Shown here piece after piece: positions 41,074 to 49,502 of a stretch of DNA of 64,000 nucleotides. Positions within the stretch are counted from its first letter, which is position 1, and each line of letters opens with the position of its first letter. The stretch is from positions 1 through 64,000 of the forward strand of contig JAWKPM010000010.1 in NCBI GenBank assembly GCA_041390625.1, read 5' to 3'. The notes beneath the pieces are model-generated. The model was not told the origin of the DNA. It was given only the letters and a program-made list of their open reading frames with translations, and searched no databases. This DNA comes from RBC038 sp041390625. Its GTDB lineage: Bacteria > Chloroflexota > Dehalococcoidia > UBA2979. The position numbers and the translations under genes were made by a program.

Positions 41074-41718
41074 GTGCCGAGGGGTCGCACGGCCTCGGAG
41101 GATGGTGCGACCTCGAACCTCGAGGTGAGCGTGGCGCCCGACGGGCGTCCGATGGTGCATCCCCTGAGCCGGGCGGCATGGCGGGCGTGGCTGGAGCAAC
41201 ATCACGCCTCGAGCGGTGGCGTGTGGCTCGTCGCGTTCAAGAAGCACAGCGGCCAGCCGCACCTCGAGTACGGCGACTCCGTCGAGGAGGCGCTGTGCTT
41301 CGGGTGGGTCGATTCGAAGCCGAACCGCCTCGATGAGTCGCGGTCGATGCGGTGGTTCGCGCCGCGCCGCGACCGCAGCGCCTGGTCGAAGGCGAACCGT
41401 GAGCGCGTCGAGCGGCTGGAGGCGGCGGGGCTGATGGCGCCGTCCGGCCTCCAGGTGGTGCGGCGGGCGCGGGCATCGGGACGGTGGAGCGCCCTCGAGG
41501 AGGTCGAGCGGCTGGAGGTGCCGGATGACCTCGACGCGGCGTTCGCGCGGCACGCCGGATCGCGCGAGCAGTGGGAGACGTTCCCGCCCTCGACGAAGCG
41601 CGCCATCCTCGAGTGGATCTTGCAGGCGAAGCGGGCAGAGACGCGCGAGCGGCGCATCGAGGAGACGGCGAGCCTGGCGGCGACGGGCGAGCGGGCGAAC
41701 CAGTGGACGAGGCGCTGA
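41074..41718 (+). CDS. YdeI/OmpD-associated family protein
   Basis: 214-residue YdeI-type protein: AWRAWLEQHHASSGGVWLVAFKK, YGDSVEEALCFGWVDSKPNRLDE and the FPPSTKRAILEWILQAKRAETRERRIEE tail are characteristic. The family is linked to stress and peptide resistance but has no defined reaction. GTG 41074 starts 4 bases after the nrdJ stop. Confidence 0.85.
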   Translation: MPRGRTASEDGATSNLEVSVAPDGRPMVHPLSRAAWRAWLEQHHASSGGVWLVAFKKHSGQPHLEYGDSVEEALCFGWVDSKPNRLDESRSMRWFAPRRDRSAWSKANRERVERLEAAGLMAPSGLQVVRRARASGRWSALEEVERLEVPDDLDAAFARHAGSREQWETFPPSTKRAILEWILQAKRAETRERRIEETASLAATGERANQWTRR

Positions 41719-41719
41719 C

Positions 41720-42433
41720 GTGACCTCGAGCGGGGGTTCCACTCCGGACGCCGCCGCGATGCTCGAGCGGATGACGGCGTTCGCCTTTCCCGGAGGGCGC
41801 ATCGAGGCCCGCGGCGTGCTGTTGCGGCAACGCGGGCAGATGTGGCGCGAGCGCGGCGGGGCGGCGATGCCCTTCGAGGCGACGCAGTACCTCGACGCGA
41901 CGCGGCCGCAGTTCCGCTGGAGCGCGCGCTTCCACCTCGCGAAAGTCGTGCCGCTGTCGGTGATCGATGCCTACGAGGGTGGGCGTGGGCGCCTCGATGT
42001 GCGCGTGGCCGGGCTGCGGGTGGCGCGCGCGGAGGGGCCGGAGACGGACGAGGGGGAGCTGCTGCGCTACCTCTCGGAGCTGCCGTGGTGCCCGTTCGCG
42101 ATGTCGCACCCGGCGATCGAATGGGCCTCGGTAGAGGGCGAACCGGGGCGGCTGCGGGCGACCCTGCGCGACGGGCGGATCGGGGCCTCGGTGGTGTTCA
42201 CGGTCGGTGGGGACGGCGCGGTGTCTCGGGTCGAGGCGGCGATGCGGCCTCGGCAGGTGGGCAAGCGCTTCGAGCCGACGCCGTGGTGGGGCGAGTTCGG
42301 TGGGTACTCGGACCTCGGTGGGATGCGGGTGCCGACGCGGGCCTCGGTGTTCTGGGGGCTGGCAGGCGGGCCGTTCGAGTACTTCCGCTGCGAGGTGACC
42401 TCGGCGGAGGCGGCGGGCGGGGAGGGGCGGTAG
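41720..42433 (+). CDS. DUF6544-like protein, first tandem copy
   Basis: 237-residue protein of a DUF6544/DUF6920-like family of unknown role; the family name is tentative. Conserved segments are AFAFPGGRIEARGVLLRQ, LRYLSELPWCPFAMSHPAIEW and PTPWWGEFGGYSDLGGMRVPT. It is paralogous to the next gene, with which it shares the (P/A)FP.GR.EARG start and the PYCPFAxxHPxIxW block. GTG 41720 follows the ydeI-like stop by one base. Confidence 0.65.
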   Translation: MTSSGGSTPDAAAMLERMTAFAFPGGRIEARGVLLRQRGQMWRERGGAAMPFEATQYLDATRPQFRWSARFHLAKVVPLSVIDAYEGGRGRLDVRVAGLRVARAEGPETDEGELLRYLSELPWCPFAMSHPAIEWASVEGEPGRLRATLRDGRIGASVVFTVGGDGAVSRVEAAMRPRQVGKRFEPTPWWGEFGGYSDLGGMRVPTRASVFWGLAGGPFEYFRCEVTSAEAAGGEGR

Positions 42434-42436
42434 CGG

Positions 42437-43099
42437 ATGCCGGCGCTCGACGAGGCATCGGCCTCGATGGTGGCGCGGATGATCGAGTTCGCTTTCCCGC
42501 ACGGCCGCTTCGAGGCGCGGGGGACGTGGTGGAAGTCGCGCGACGTCATCAAGGTCAGCGGCATCGATCAGGTCTCGGAATCAATCACCCGTGTGACGGT
42601 CGACGACCTCGGGTACGAAGCGGAGACCGCAGGCAAGCTCTGGTGGGTGCCTTACCGCATCGCGATGGCTTCATCGCAGGGCAACTCTCCCAGTCTGAGC
42701 ATGCGTGTCCTCGGCATTCCGCTGCCGGTGCCCAATTTCGCGGCGCGGCGCGGCGCGGCGGCCGTCCTGGGTGCGCTGCCGTACTGTCCATTCGCCCTCG
42801 ACCATCCTTCGATTGCGTGGCGCGCGATCGATGACACATGCCTCGAGGCGAGCGGCACACAGGGTCGAGCGGGCCCGAAGTTCACGTACGAGATCGACGA
42901 GACGGGGCGGGTGATCGGCATCGCGCCTGAGTCGGCGCGCTTCCTTCCCGGCCAGCGGATGCACCTCCGAACATCAATCGCGAAGTACCACGAGCGAGAC
43001 GGGGTTCGAGTGCCGGCGGAGGCCACGCTGAACACCTCGGCCGGGCGTGAAACGAAACGGACCGCGATCACGGTGACCGACTCGGCGGTCATCCGATAG
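42437..43099 (+). CDS. DUF6544-like protein, second tandem copy
   Basis: 220 residues, diverged duplicate of the preceding gene: EFAFPHGRFEARGTWWK, LGALPYCPFALDHPSIAW and the end HERDGVRVPAEATLN. It is less GC-rich than its sister. It begins 3 bases after the first copy's stop, so both are probably cotranscribed with nrdJ. No catalytic motif is visible. Confidence 0.65.
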   Translation: MPALDEASASMVARMIEFAFPHGRFEARGTWWKSRDVIKVSGIDQVSESITRVTVDDLGYEAETAGKLWWVPYRIAMASSQGNSPSLSMRVLGIPLPVPNFAARRGAAAVLGALPYCPFALDHPSIAWRAIDDTCLEASGTQGRAGPKFTYEIDETGRVIGIAPESARFLPGQRMHLRTSIAKYHERDGVRVPAEATLNTSAGRETKRTAITVTDSAVIR

Positions 43100-43130
43100 C
43101 AGGCCGCGAGCCGAGAGCAAGGAGGCTCGA

Positions 43131-43526
43131 TTGAGGAGCGACGCGGTGATGCGGGTGGCGCGGCCGACGGACCACCTGAAGGCGGTCGCGGAGATGTACG
43201 CGCGCGGGCTGGGCTTCGAGGTGCTGTCCTCGTTCGAGGACCACGAGGGGTTCGACGGGATCATCCTCGGGCGGGCGGGGCAGCCGTATCACCTCGAGTT
43301 CACCGCTCAGCGCGGGCACGCGGTGGGGCGGGCACCGACCTCGGATCACCTTCTCGCGTTCTACCTGCCGGACGAGGCGGAGTGGCTCGCGACGTGCGAG
43401 CGGATGATCGCGGCGGGGTTCCGGGAGGTCGCCTCGTACAACCCGTACTGGGACCTGCGCGGGCGGACGTTCGAGGACCTCGACGGCTATCACGTCGTGC
43501 TGCAAAACGAGGCGTGGACTCGGTAG
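43131..43526 (+). CDS. VOC/glyoxalase-family protein
   Basis: 131-residue vicinal-oxygen-chelate fold protein: VARPTDHLKAVAEMYARGLGFEVLSSFEDHEGFDG and the C-terminal RTFEDLDGYHVVLQNE (the typical DPxGxxxxL-like end). The family includes lyases, dioxygenases and resistance proteins. The TTG at 43131 is supported by AAGGAGG 7 bases upstream; ATG 43149 is the alternative. Confidence 0.85.
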   Translation: MRSDAVMRVARPTDHLKAVAEMYARGLGFEVLSSFEDHEGFDGIILGRAGQPYHLEFTAQRGHAVGRAPTSDHLLAFYLPDEAEWLATCERMIAAGFREVASYNPYWDLRGRTFEDLDGYHVVLQNEAWTR

Positions 43527-43529
43527 AGG

Positions 43530-44084
43530 TCAGGGCGACCACTCGCGGACCACGCAGTTGTCGAGCTGCTCGCCGCTGAGGTAGCGGAGAAAGCCCGAGT
43601 GGCTGACGACGAGGATGCGCTCCTCCTCGCGGCCTGCGAGCCACGCGCGGAAACGATCGACGCGCTGCTGAAGGAGCTCGCGCGGCTCGATCGGCAGGCC
43701 TCGCTCGTCGGGGGGGCCCCGGTGCCACCACACCTCGGGCAGATGGGCGAAGTCGAGCGCCGGATACGCCTCGGCGAGTGCTGTCGGAGCGCGGCCGACG
43801 TCGCAGGCATCGCCAAGGCGCTCCCGGACGAGGGGATCGACTCGGATGCGGACCTCGGCGTCGCGCACCACACCGAGCGTGGTCTCGATGGCGCGCGTCA
43901 GTGGCGAAGTGACGACGAGGTCGGGTGCCAGACGGGCGACGTCCCGAGCCGCGGCGGCCACCTGCGCACGACCTCGATCACTGAGCGGGGCGTCGATGAT
44001 CCCCGGATCGACGTTCGTGACCTCGTAGCTCTCCTGGAATGTCGAGTGGCCGTGGCGCAGGAGGAAGACTCGCACGGACGCCAC
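43530..44084 (-). CDS. Histidine phosphatase-family protein
   Basis: 184-residue phosphoglycerate-mutase-like phosphatase. FLLRHGHSTF (RHG, catalytic His), SPLTRAIETTLGV, the acid Glu region RERLGDACD and ILVVSHSGFLRYL are the standard motifs. The substrate is unknown. GTG 44084 is preferred; the longer ORF overlaps the acetyltransferase gene. It lies 10 bases downstream of that gene's stop. Confidence 0.88.
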   Translation of the reverse strand: MASVRVFLLRHGHSTFQESYEVTNVDPGIIDAPLSDRGRAQVAAAARDVARLAPDLVVTSPLTRAIETTLGVVRDAEVRIRVDPLVRERLGDACDVGRAPTALAEAYPALDFAHLPEVWWHRGPPDERGLPIEPRELLQQRVDRFRAWLAGREEERILVVSHSGFLRYLSGEQLDNCVVREWSP

Positions 44085-44094
44085 GTCTGGACCG

Positions 44095-44709
44095 TCAGCC
44101 TCGGGGTCGCGCGGGGTTGCCGACGACCGTGACGCCGTCCGGAACGTCGCGGGTGACGACCGCGCCGGCACCGACGACGGCGCCGCGACCGATGGTGACG
44201 TTCGGCAAGACGATCACGCCCGCACCGAGGAACGCGCCTTCGAGGACCTTCACCCCACCGGGGAGCGTGACGCCCGGACCGACCTGGGCACCTTCACCCA
44301 GCGTGACGTCGTGGTCCACGGAGGCGTTGGCGTTGACGATGCTGAAGTCGCCGAGCGTCGCGTTCGGGTGCACGGTCGCGTTGGCGAGGACCGCGACGCC
44401 TCGACCGATCGAGGCGAGCGGCGAGACATAGGCGGCCGGGTGAATGACGCCCTCGACGGTGCGACCGGCCTCGAGCATCTCGCGGGCGAGGCGGACGCGC
44501 ATCGCGGAGTCGCCCATGGCGACGACGAAGCTCGCCTCGGGATGCTCACGCCAGGCGTCGGGCACGCCGAGCACCGGGACGCCGTTCTGATCGGGACCCT
44601 CGGTCGAGTCGTCGAGTACACCAGTGACGGTGAGTCCGGCGGCCAGACACGCGTCCATGATCACGCGTCCCTGCCCGCCGTAGCTCATCACCACGATTCG
44701 GACGGGCAT
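44095..44709 (-). CDS. NeuD-like sugar O/N-acyltransferase (hexapeptide repeat)
   Basis: 204 residues. The N-terminal PglD-type nucleotide-sugar domain (IVVMSYGGQGRVIMDACLAAG) is followed by a left-handed beta-helix of hexapeptide repeats (VHPNATLGDFSIVNANASVDHDVTLGEGAQVGPGVTLPGGVKV). The catalytic His is in SVDHDV. It probably acetylates an amino sugar for surface glycans, but no glycan genes are adjacent. ATG 44709 follows AGGAAG. Confidence 0.87.
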   Translation of the reverse strand: MPVRIVVMSYGGQGRVIMDACLAAGLTVTGVLDDSTEGPDQNGVPVLGVPDAWREHPEASFVVAMGDSAMRVRLAREMLEAGRTVEGVIHPAAYVSPLASIGRGVAVLANATVHPNATLGDFSIVNANASVDHDVTLGEGAQVGPGVTLPGGVKVLEGAFLGAGVIVLPNVTIGRGAVVGAGAVVTRDVPDGVTVVGNPARPRG

Positions 44710-44755
44710 GTGGCTTCCTCGTACGCCTGTCGAAGCGGTGCTCAGGACGCTCCGG

Positions 44756-45187
44756 TCAGCGGGCCCAGGAGATGACCTTCTCGGGATCGACGATCGCGAC
44801 GACGCGGCCTTCGGCGCGGAGGCCGCGGAGGATCTCGTCGTCGGAGGGGGAGGGCTGGCGCGAGCGGTACTTGGCTCGGAGCTTCTTCGCGAGGGCGAGC
44901 AGCGAGGCGTCGTCGTCGACGAAGCGGCAGCGGCCCTCGACGATGACGGTGCGGTAGCCCATCGGGTCATCGATGACGAGCGAGACCTCGGGGCTGCGGC
45001 TGAGGAAGCGGTACTTGGCGCGGGAGCGGGTGATCGAGACCTCGAAGCGACCGCCCTCGTAGTTGAACCAGACGGGGGTGGCGTGGGGCGGACGGCCCTC
45101 GGCGCGGGCGACGCACATGACGGCGGTGCGGGGCTCGGCGAGGAAGGCGTTGAACTGGTCGGGGATGGTCGCCTGGGAGGTCGTCAT
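44756..45187 (-). CDS. PPOX-class F420/FMN-dependent protein
   Basis: 143-residue split-barrel flavin/F420-binding protein: FLAEPRTAVMCVARAEGRPPHATPVWFNYEGGRFEVSITRSRAKYRFL is the PNPOx-like pattern of F420 enzymes. It is likely an oxidoreductase of unknown substrate. Its leader (to a TACGAT -10 near 45283) is about 85 bases. Confidence 0.85.
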   Translation of the reverse strand: MTTSQATIPDQFNAFLAEPRTAVMCVARAEGRPPHATPVWFNYEGGRFEVSITRSRAKYRFLSRSPEVSLVIDDPMGYRTVIVEGRCRFVDDDASLLALAKKLRAKYRSRQPSPSDDEILRGLRAEGRVVAIVDPEKVISWAR

Positions 45188-45376
45188 GGGCAGCGCAGCT
45201 CTCGTCTCGCTCGGTCTTCTCGCTCGGCCTCCGAAGGGGGCGAGCAGCCTCGAAGTTCGAGTGCAGGTTCGAGCCGCATCGTAGCATCGAGGTGCGGAGG
45301 CGCCGGAGGGCCGATCCGCCTCGAGCGCTCGCGCTCGGGGGCGACGGACCTCGATCGCCCGTAGGCCCTTCGCCCG

Positions 45377-45382
45377 TACACT
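45377..45382 (+). promoter_or_regulatory. -10 element of the 45389 gene
   Basis: TACACT followed by exactly 6 bases and the ATG, a leaderless arrangement. Confidence 0.5.
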
Positions 45383-45388
45383 CTTCGA

Positions 45389-45682
45389 ATGTACGGCTAC
45401 GAGCCTCCAAAGCCGGTCAGGCCGGGCGGTTGCCGCGACTCGCTGATCATCATGCGAGTGGCCTTCGAGGTGCTGCTGCCGATCGTGGGCGTCGGGATCG
45501 CGGCGCTGGCGGTGGTGGCGGTGGCGGTGGTGCTGTTCTCGTATCACCCGCTGCTGATCTTCCTGCCGGTGGCGGTCGTGATCGGCGCCCTCATGCTGGT
45601 GGCGCGTCGCGATCGGCGGCTGCAGGCGGAGGAACGACTGCGGGGCGAAGACGGGCCTCGACCGCCGAGCGCGCCTCGATGA
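45389..45682 (+). CDS. Small two-TM membrane protein
   Basis: 97 residues with a long hydrophobic hairpin (about 20-68: MRVAFEVLLPIVGVGIAALA then LLIFLPVAVVIGALML) and charged ends. No family is recognised. The start is supported by the TACACT element 6 bases upstream rather than by a ribosome-binding site. The next promoter begins 26 bases after its stop. Confidence 0.6.
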   Translation: MYGYEPPKPVRPGGCRDSLIIMRVAFEVLLPIVGVGIAALAVVAVAVVLFSYHPLLIFLPVAVVIGALMLVARRDRRLQAEERLRGEDGPRPPSAPR

Positions 45683-45707
45683 CGGCTCCGAGCGGGGACG
45701 CGAGGCG

Positions 45708-45713
45708 TAGACT
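45708..45713 (+). promoter_or_regulatory. -10 element of the radical-SAM operon
   Basis: TAGACT with 7 bases to the ATG of a 9-codon ORF (45721). Confidence 0.45.
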
Positions 45714-45720
45714 GGCCTCG

Positions 45721-45750
45721 ATGGACCTTGTGACGACGGGAATTCGATGA
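45721..45750 (+). CDS. Leaderless upstream mini-ORF of the radical-SAM gene
   Basis: MDLVTTGIR, 9 codons, whose TGA overlaps the ATG of the radical-SAM gene as ATGA. The large gene itself has no Shine-Dalgarno (GGGAATTCG precedes it), so coupled re-initiation is a reasonable inference. Confidence 0.45.
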   Translation: MDLVTTGIR

Positions 45751-47390
45751 CGGACGTCCGACAGCTGGCACGCGAGCGCCTGGAGCGGGAGCGCGGCTTC
45801 ACGGTGAAGAACTGGGGCGGCCGCATCCCGGTCGCGATGGTGTACCCGAACTCGTACTACATCGGGATGTCGAACCTGGCGCTGCAGACGGTGTACGCGC
45901 TGTTCAATGCGTACGACGACTTCGTGTGCGAGCGCGCCTTCTACGACCCGCCCGGCCGCGGCGGCCAGCACCCCGCACCGATCGTCTCGATGGAGTCGCA
46001 GCGCGGCCTCGGCGACTTCGCCGTCATCGCGTTCACGCTGTCGTACGAGTTCGACTACTTCAACATGGTGCAGGTGCTGAAGAGCGCCGGGATCCCGCTG
46101 CGCGCCGAGCAGCGGGACGAGCGCCATCCCCTCGTGATCGCGGGGGGTGCGTGCATGCTCACGAATCCCGCGGGGGTCGCGCCGTTCCTCGACGCCGCGA
46201 TCGTGGGCGAGGGCGAGGAGATCGTGCCGGGCCTCGTGGGGGCGTGGCGCGAGGGGCTGTACGGCGACCGCGACGCCCTCCTCGATGAGATGGCCTCGAT
46301 TCCCGGGGTGTACGTGCCCTCGAGGCCGCCGGTCTTCGGTGCGATCGAACGCCAGTGGGTGCACGACATCGCGGGCACCGAGGCGTACTCGACGATCCTC
46401 ACGGAGGACACCGAGCTCTCGAACATGACCCTCATTGAGTGCGCGCGCGGGTGCGGTCGCGGCTGCCGCTTCTGCATCGCTGGTTATGTCTTCCGTCCGC
46501 CTCGCTACCGTCCGACGGACGAGCTGCTGCGGATCGTCGAGCACTCGCTGGAGCACACGGAGCGTGTCGGACTCCTCGGTGCCGCCGTGGCGGACCACCC
46601 CGAGCTCTCGGAGCTCGTGATCCAGGCGCACGCGATGGGCGCGCGCGTCTCGATCTCCTCGCTGCGGGTGGACAACCTGCGGCCCGAGGTGCTGCGCGCG
46701 ATCGCCGAGGGCGGCACGAAGACCGTGACGGTGGCGCCCGAAGCCGGGTCCGAGCGCATGCGGCAGGCGATCAACAAGGGCGTCTCGGAGGCGGAGATCC
46801 TCGCGGGCGCCTCGATGGTGGGTGAGTCGGGGGCGGCGCGCTTCAAGCTCTACTTCATGGCGGGGCTGCCGGGCGAAGAGGACGACGACGTCTACGCGAT
46901 GGCGATGCTCGGCAACCGGATCAAGGAGCGCCTCGATGCCGCAGGGCGCGGCACGCGCCTCGTGATGTCGGTGAGCCCCCTCGTGCCGAAGCCGTGGACG
47001 GCGTACCAGTACCAGCCGGCGATCGACACCGCGAAGGTGAAGGGCCGGATGGGCATCCTGAAGCAGCACCTGGTGCCGGGCATCGAGCTGCGGGCGGACT
47101 CGCCGCTGACGGCGCGCGTCGACGACGTGCTGTCGCGGGCGGATGCGCGCCTCGCGGACATGCTCGAGGCGATGGAGGACAACTCGCTCGGGTCGTACCG
47201 GGCGGCGATCCGCGAGTTCGGCCTGGATGGCGAATTCCCCTGGGATGGGGAGCGGGCGCCGTGGCACATCGTGGACGTGGGGATGACGGAGCGCTTCCTG
47301 CTGCGCGAGATGGACAAGCACGAGCGCGTGCGGCGCACGATCCCCTGCCCCCCGCCCGAGGTGGGCTGCAAGCTCTGCGGGGTCTGCTGA
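45747..47390 (+). CDS. TIGR03960-like B12-binding-type radical SAM protein
   Basis: 547 residues. The N-terminal region has a cobalamin-binding-like fold (VAMVYPNSYYIGMSNLALQTVYALFN) and the radical-SAM core has CGRGCRFC (CxxxCxxC, about 236-243). VAPEAGSERMRQAINKGVSE and YFMAGLPGEEDDDV are typical of the YgiQ/TIGR03960 group. A C-terminal Cys cluster (CPPPEVGCKLCGVC) may hold a second cluster. The relatives often have a TIGR03936 partner, not present here. The substrate is unknown. Confidence 0.85.
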   Translation: MTDVRQLARERLERERGFTVKNWGGRIPVAMVYPNSYYIGMSNLALQTVYALFNAYDDFVCERAFYDPPGRGGQHPAPIVSMESQRGLGDFAVIAFTLSYEFDYFNMVQVLKSAGIPLRAEQRDERHPLVIAGGACMLTNPAGVAPFLDAAIVGEGEEIVPGLVGAWREGLYGDRDALLDEMASIPGVYVPSRPPVFGAIERQWVHDIAGTEAYSTILTEDTELSNMTLIECARGCGRGCRFCIAGYVFRPPRYRPTDELLRIVEHSLEHTERVGLLGAAVADHPELSELVIQAHAMGARVSISSLRVDNLRPEVLRAIAEGGTKTVTVAPEAGSERMRQAINKGVSEAEILAGASMVGESGAARFKLYFMAGLPGEEDDDVYAMAMLGNRIKERLDAAGRGTRLVMSVSPLVPKPWTAYQYQPAIDTAKVKGRMGILKQHLVPGIELRADSPLTARVDDVLSRADARLADMLEAMEDNSLGSYRAAIREFGLDGEFPWDGERAPWHIVDVGMTERFLLREMDKHERVRRTIPCPPPEVGCKLCGVC

Positions 47391-47438
47391 GCGGGGCGCC
47401 TCCGCGCGGCGGCGGCCCGCCTCCGACCGGGACTGCCC

Positions 47439-48518
47439 ATGAAGTGGCTCGCGTTCCTCGGATTCCTGGTTGTGGCCTCGATGGTCGTGGGGTGCCGGGA
47501 CGAGGACCTCGACGGCGTCGAGCGCGCCTCGAGGGTTGCGGCGGCGCGGGCGGAGGCGGCGCGGCTCCACGAGGGGGCCTCGTTCGGGATTCAGCGGTGG
47601 AACGAAGTGGACTCGGTCGAGCCTCTGAACGAGGTGGCGGGGTTCGATGTCGTCGTGCCTCGAGGGTTGCCGGACGGGTTCACCGTCGACTGGGTCGTGG
47701 CGCAGCCGCCGGTCGTCGAGCCGAACGGCGGTCAGACGCTCACGATCGCAGTGGTGGCGGTCTCCGCGCGCGCCCGTGAAGGCGTGATCCAGGTGATCGA
47801 ATCGAGCCGGCCGCCCGACGAAACCACTGCAGGCACGCAGGTCGCGATCGGCACGACGGTCGGTCGCCTGAGCTACCCACGCTCGGCGGGGGACGGGAGC
47901 CCGTTCGCCCAGGTGGCGTTCACGGGTTGCGGCCTCGGACTGGGGGTGACGACGTACAACCTCGAGACGGGGCCGACCTTCACTGCCGACGAGGTGGTCA
48001 TCGTGGCGGAGGCGACGTTCGAGTCGTGTGACGCGGAGCCCGAGGGCGAGTCCCTCGACACACGCTACTTCGTCATCAAGCGTGACGACGCGGTGCCGGA
48101 TCTGGCTGCGTTCGAGGCACAGATGGGCATCGACGTCACGCTGCCGACGTACCTGCCGGAACGCGTGACGCCACGTTTCCTCTACGGGTTCCCGTTGTTG
48201 CCCGGAACCGGCAGCAGGCGCGAGAGCCACAGTGTCGCGACGGTGTACGGGCTTGGAGCGAGCGGATCGTTCGTGCTCGCGCAGGAGAGCGCTCGCAACG
48301 AGATGGGCGAGGGCGAGGGCGTCGATGTTGGAGGCGTGCGGGGACACCTCGCGCGATTCGACCCGGCCGATGGTCGCCCGTGGCGACTGACGTGGGAGGC
48401 GTGCGACCTCGCGTTCTCGCTCGAAGTGCCGTCGTTCGATGGGGTGCCGGGTGCGAGCTCGCTCGCGGACGAGGAGCTGATTCGCATGGCGGCCTCGATC
48501 GTCGAGGGATGCGAATGA
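47439..48518 (+). CDS. Two-module lipoprotein, FDVV family (member 1)
   Basis: 359 residues: signal peptide with lipobox VASMVVGC (Cys 19), the segment RDEDLDGVERASRVAAARAEAARLHEGA, then two similar modules. Each begins with a F/I-DV-V/T-P..LP motif (GFDVVVPRGLP, about 69-79; GIDVTLPTYLP, about 228-238) and ends with a C(G/D)L.(F/L).(L/V) strand and a later Cys. I do not recognise a named family; DUF4367-type lipoproteins are the nearest thing I can recall. Close paralogue of 50095-51177. Confidence 0.75.
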   Translation: MKWLAFLGFLVVASMVVGCRDEDLDGVERASRVAAARAEAARLHEGASFGIQRWNEVDSVEPLNEVAGFDVVVPRGLPDGFTVDWVVAQPPVVEPNGGQTLTIAVVAVSARAREGVIQVIESSRPPDETTAGTQVAIGTTVGRLSYPRSAGDGSPFAQVAFTGCGLGLGVTTYNLETGPTFTADEVVIVAEATFESCDAEPEGESLDTRYFVIKRDDAVPDLAAFEAQMGIDVTLPTYLPERVTPRFLYGFPLLPGTGSRRESHSVATVYGLGASGSFVLAQESARNEMGEGEGVDVGGVRGHLARFDPADGRPWRLTWEACDLAFSLEVPSFDGVPGASSLADEELIRMAASIVEGCE

Positions 48519-48670
48519 CCTCGATGGGCCGATGGTGCTGAATCCGGGACTCGCGACGATGATCGTGGTAACTGACGAGTCTGACGGGCCTCGGTGGTGC
48601 GTCGGGGTCGATCACGGCAGGGTGTCGCTTCTCGCCGGATGCGTCGCGCTGCCTCGATGCGGGGTGTCGC

Positions 48671-49318
48671 GTGACACAGTCGCCGGCCGGCACGGACGTT
48701 CCTGAGGGCGAGCTCGCCGACGGCGAACTCGTGCGGGTGGTGTACGTCACGGAGCCGGTGGAGCGGCCGTTCGTCGCGCGAGTGGAACACTCCTCGGCGG
48801 AGACGACCTCGATCGATCTCTTCCGGCTGCCGGGGCGCCAGACGCCGCCGGGGCGCGGCGAGCCGATCGTGATCGTTGCGGACCACCGCACGCCTCGACG
48901 GGCGTTCGAGGCGCACGTGCTCGCGGTCCGGCCGACGCCGCCTCGAATGGAGGTGACGCGGCCGGTCGAGGCGCAGCGGGACGAGCGACGATCGGCGCCT
49001 CGGGTGCCGTACGTCCTCGAGTTCGAGGGCACCGTGCCGGGCGTCACCGGCGTGGCGAGCACGTTCCGCGGCAAGACGCAGGACCTCAGCCGGCGCGGCG
49101 CCGCCCTGAGCGCGGACATCGACCTCCCCCCGGACACGGAAGTGGCGCTGCACGTCCTGCTCGGCGACGAGAGCCCGCCGCTCGCGGTACAGGCGGTCAC
49201 CCTGCCTCGGATCGCGCGCGGACGGGCGCGGGGGGCGCTGCGCGTGCGCTTCACCTCGGGCGATGGCGACGCGTTCGCACGCCTCGAGACGATGCTCGAG
49301 CAGGCCTCGGGCTCCTGA
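48671..49318 (+). CDS. PilZ-domain protein
   Basis: 215 residues: an N-terminal YcgR-like beta domain (about 15-100) and a PilZ domain with QRDERRSAPR (RxxxR) and DLSRRG ((D/N)xSxxG), the two c-di-GMP-binding motifs. It probably responds to cyclic-di-GMP in motility, attachment or envelope control. GTG 48671 is the start. No flagellar or pilus gene is in the window. Confidence 0.88.
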   Translation: MTQSPAGTDVPEGELADGELVRVVYVTEPVERPFVARVEHSSAETTSIDLFRLPGRQTPPGRGEPIVIVADHRTPRRAFEAHVLAVRPTPPRMEVTRPVEAQRDERRSAPRVPYVLEFEGTVPGVTGVASTFRGKTQDLSRRGAALSADIDLPPDTEVALHVLLGDESPPLAVQAVTLPRIARGRARGALRVRFTSGDGDAFARLETMLEQASGS

Positions 49319-49331
49319 TACCGCTTCGATG

Positions 49332-49352
49332 CCCGCCTCTTCTCGGGGCGGG
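49332..49352 (+). terminator. Weak hairpin after the first PilZ gene
   Basis: CCCGCC / GGCGGG with a 9-base loop, 14 bases after the stop; no T-run. Confidence 0.3.
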
Positions 49353-49417
49353 TGGGTTCGATCCCGCGGACCTCGACGCCCGGCCGAAGCGCCATGCATC
49401 GGCATCACGAATGAAGG

Positions 49418-49475
49418 TATAGACCATCACATTCCTGACGATGATCTGACATCCTGACGTCCATCTGACGTCCAT
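49418..49475 (+). promoter_or_regulatory. Promoter region with four CTGAC repeats
   Basis: TATAGA (49418-49423) is a possible -10. Downstream, CTGAC occurs at 49435, 49446, 49454 and 49465; the last two are full 11-base tandem copies of CTGACGTCCAT. Spacings of 11, 8 and 11 bases suggest a regulator-binding array on one helix face. Confidence 0.4.
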
Positions 49476-49502
49476 TGCAGGTCGAGTCCGGGAGCGTCCC
49501 CC

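Noticed and set aside
45591..48347. 918-residue minus-strand ORF across the radical-SAM gene
   Set aside because: Antisense shadow of a recognised enzyme; composition (His/Arg/Val repeats) is not that of a protein family.
48559..48705. 48-codon ORF (MIVVTDESDGPRW...) overlapping the first PilZ start
   Set aside because: It overlaps the PilZ coding region in another frame and has no conserved feature or start signal that I can see.
49435..49475. CRISPR-like array at the CTGAC repeats
   Set aside because: Repeats are only 5-11 bases with no spacers and no cas genes in the window.
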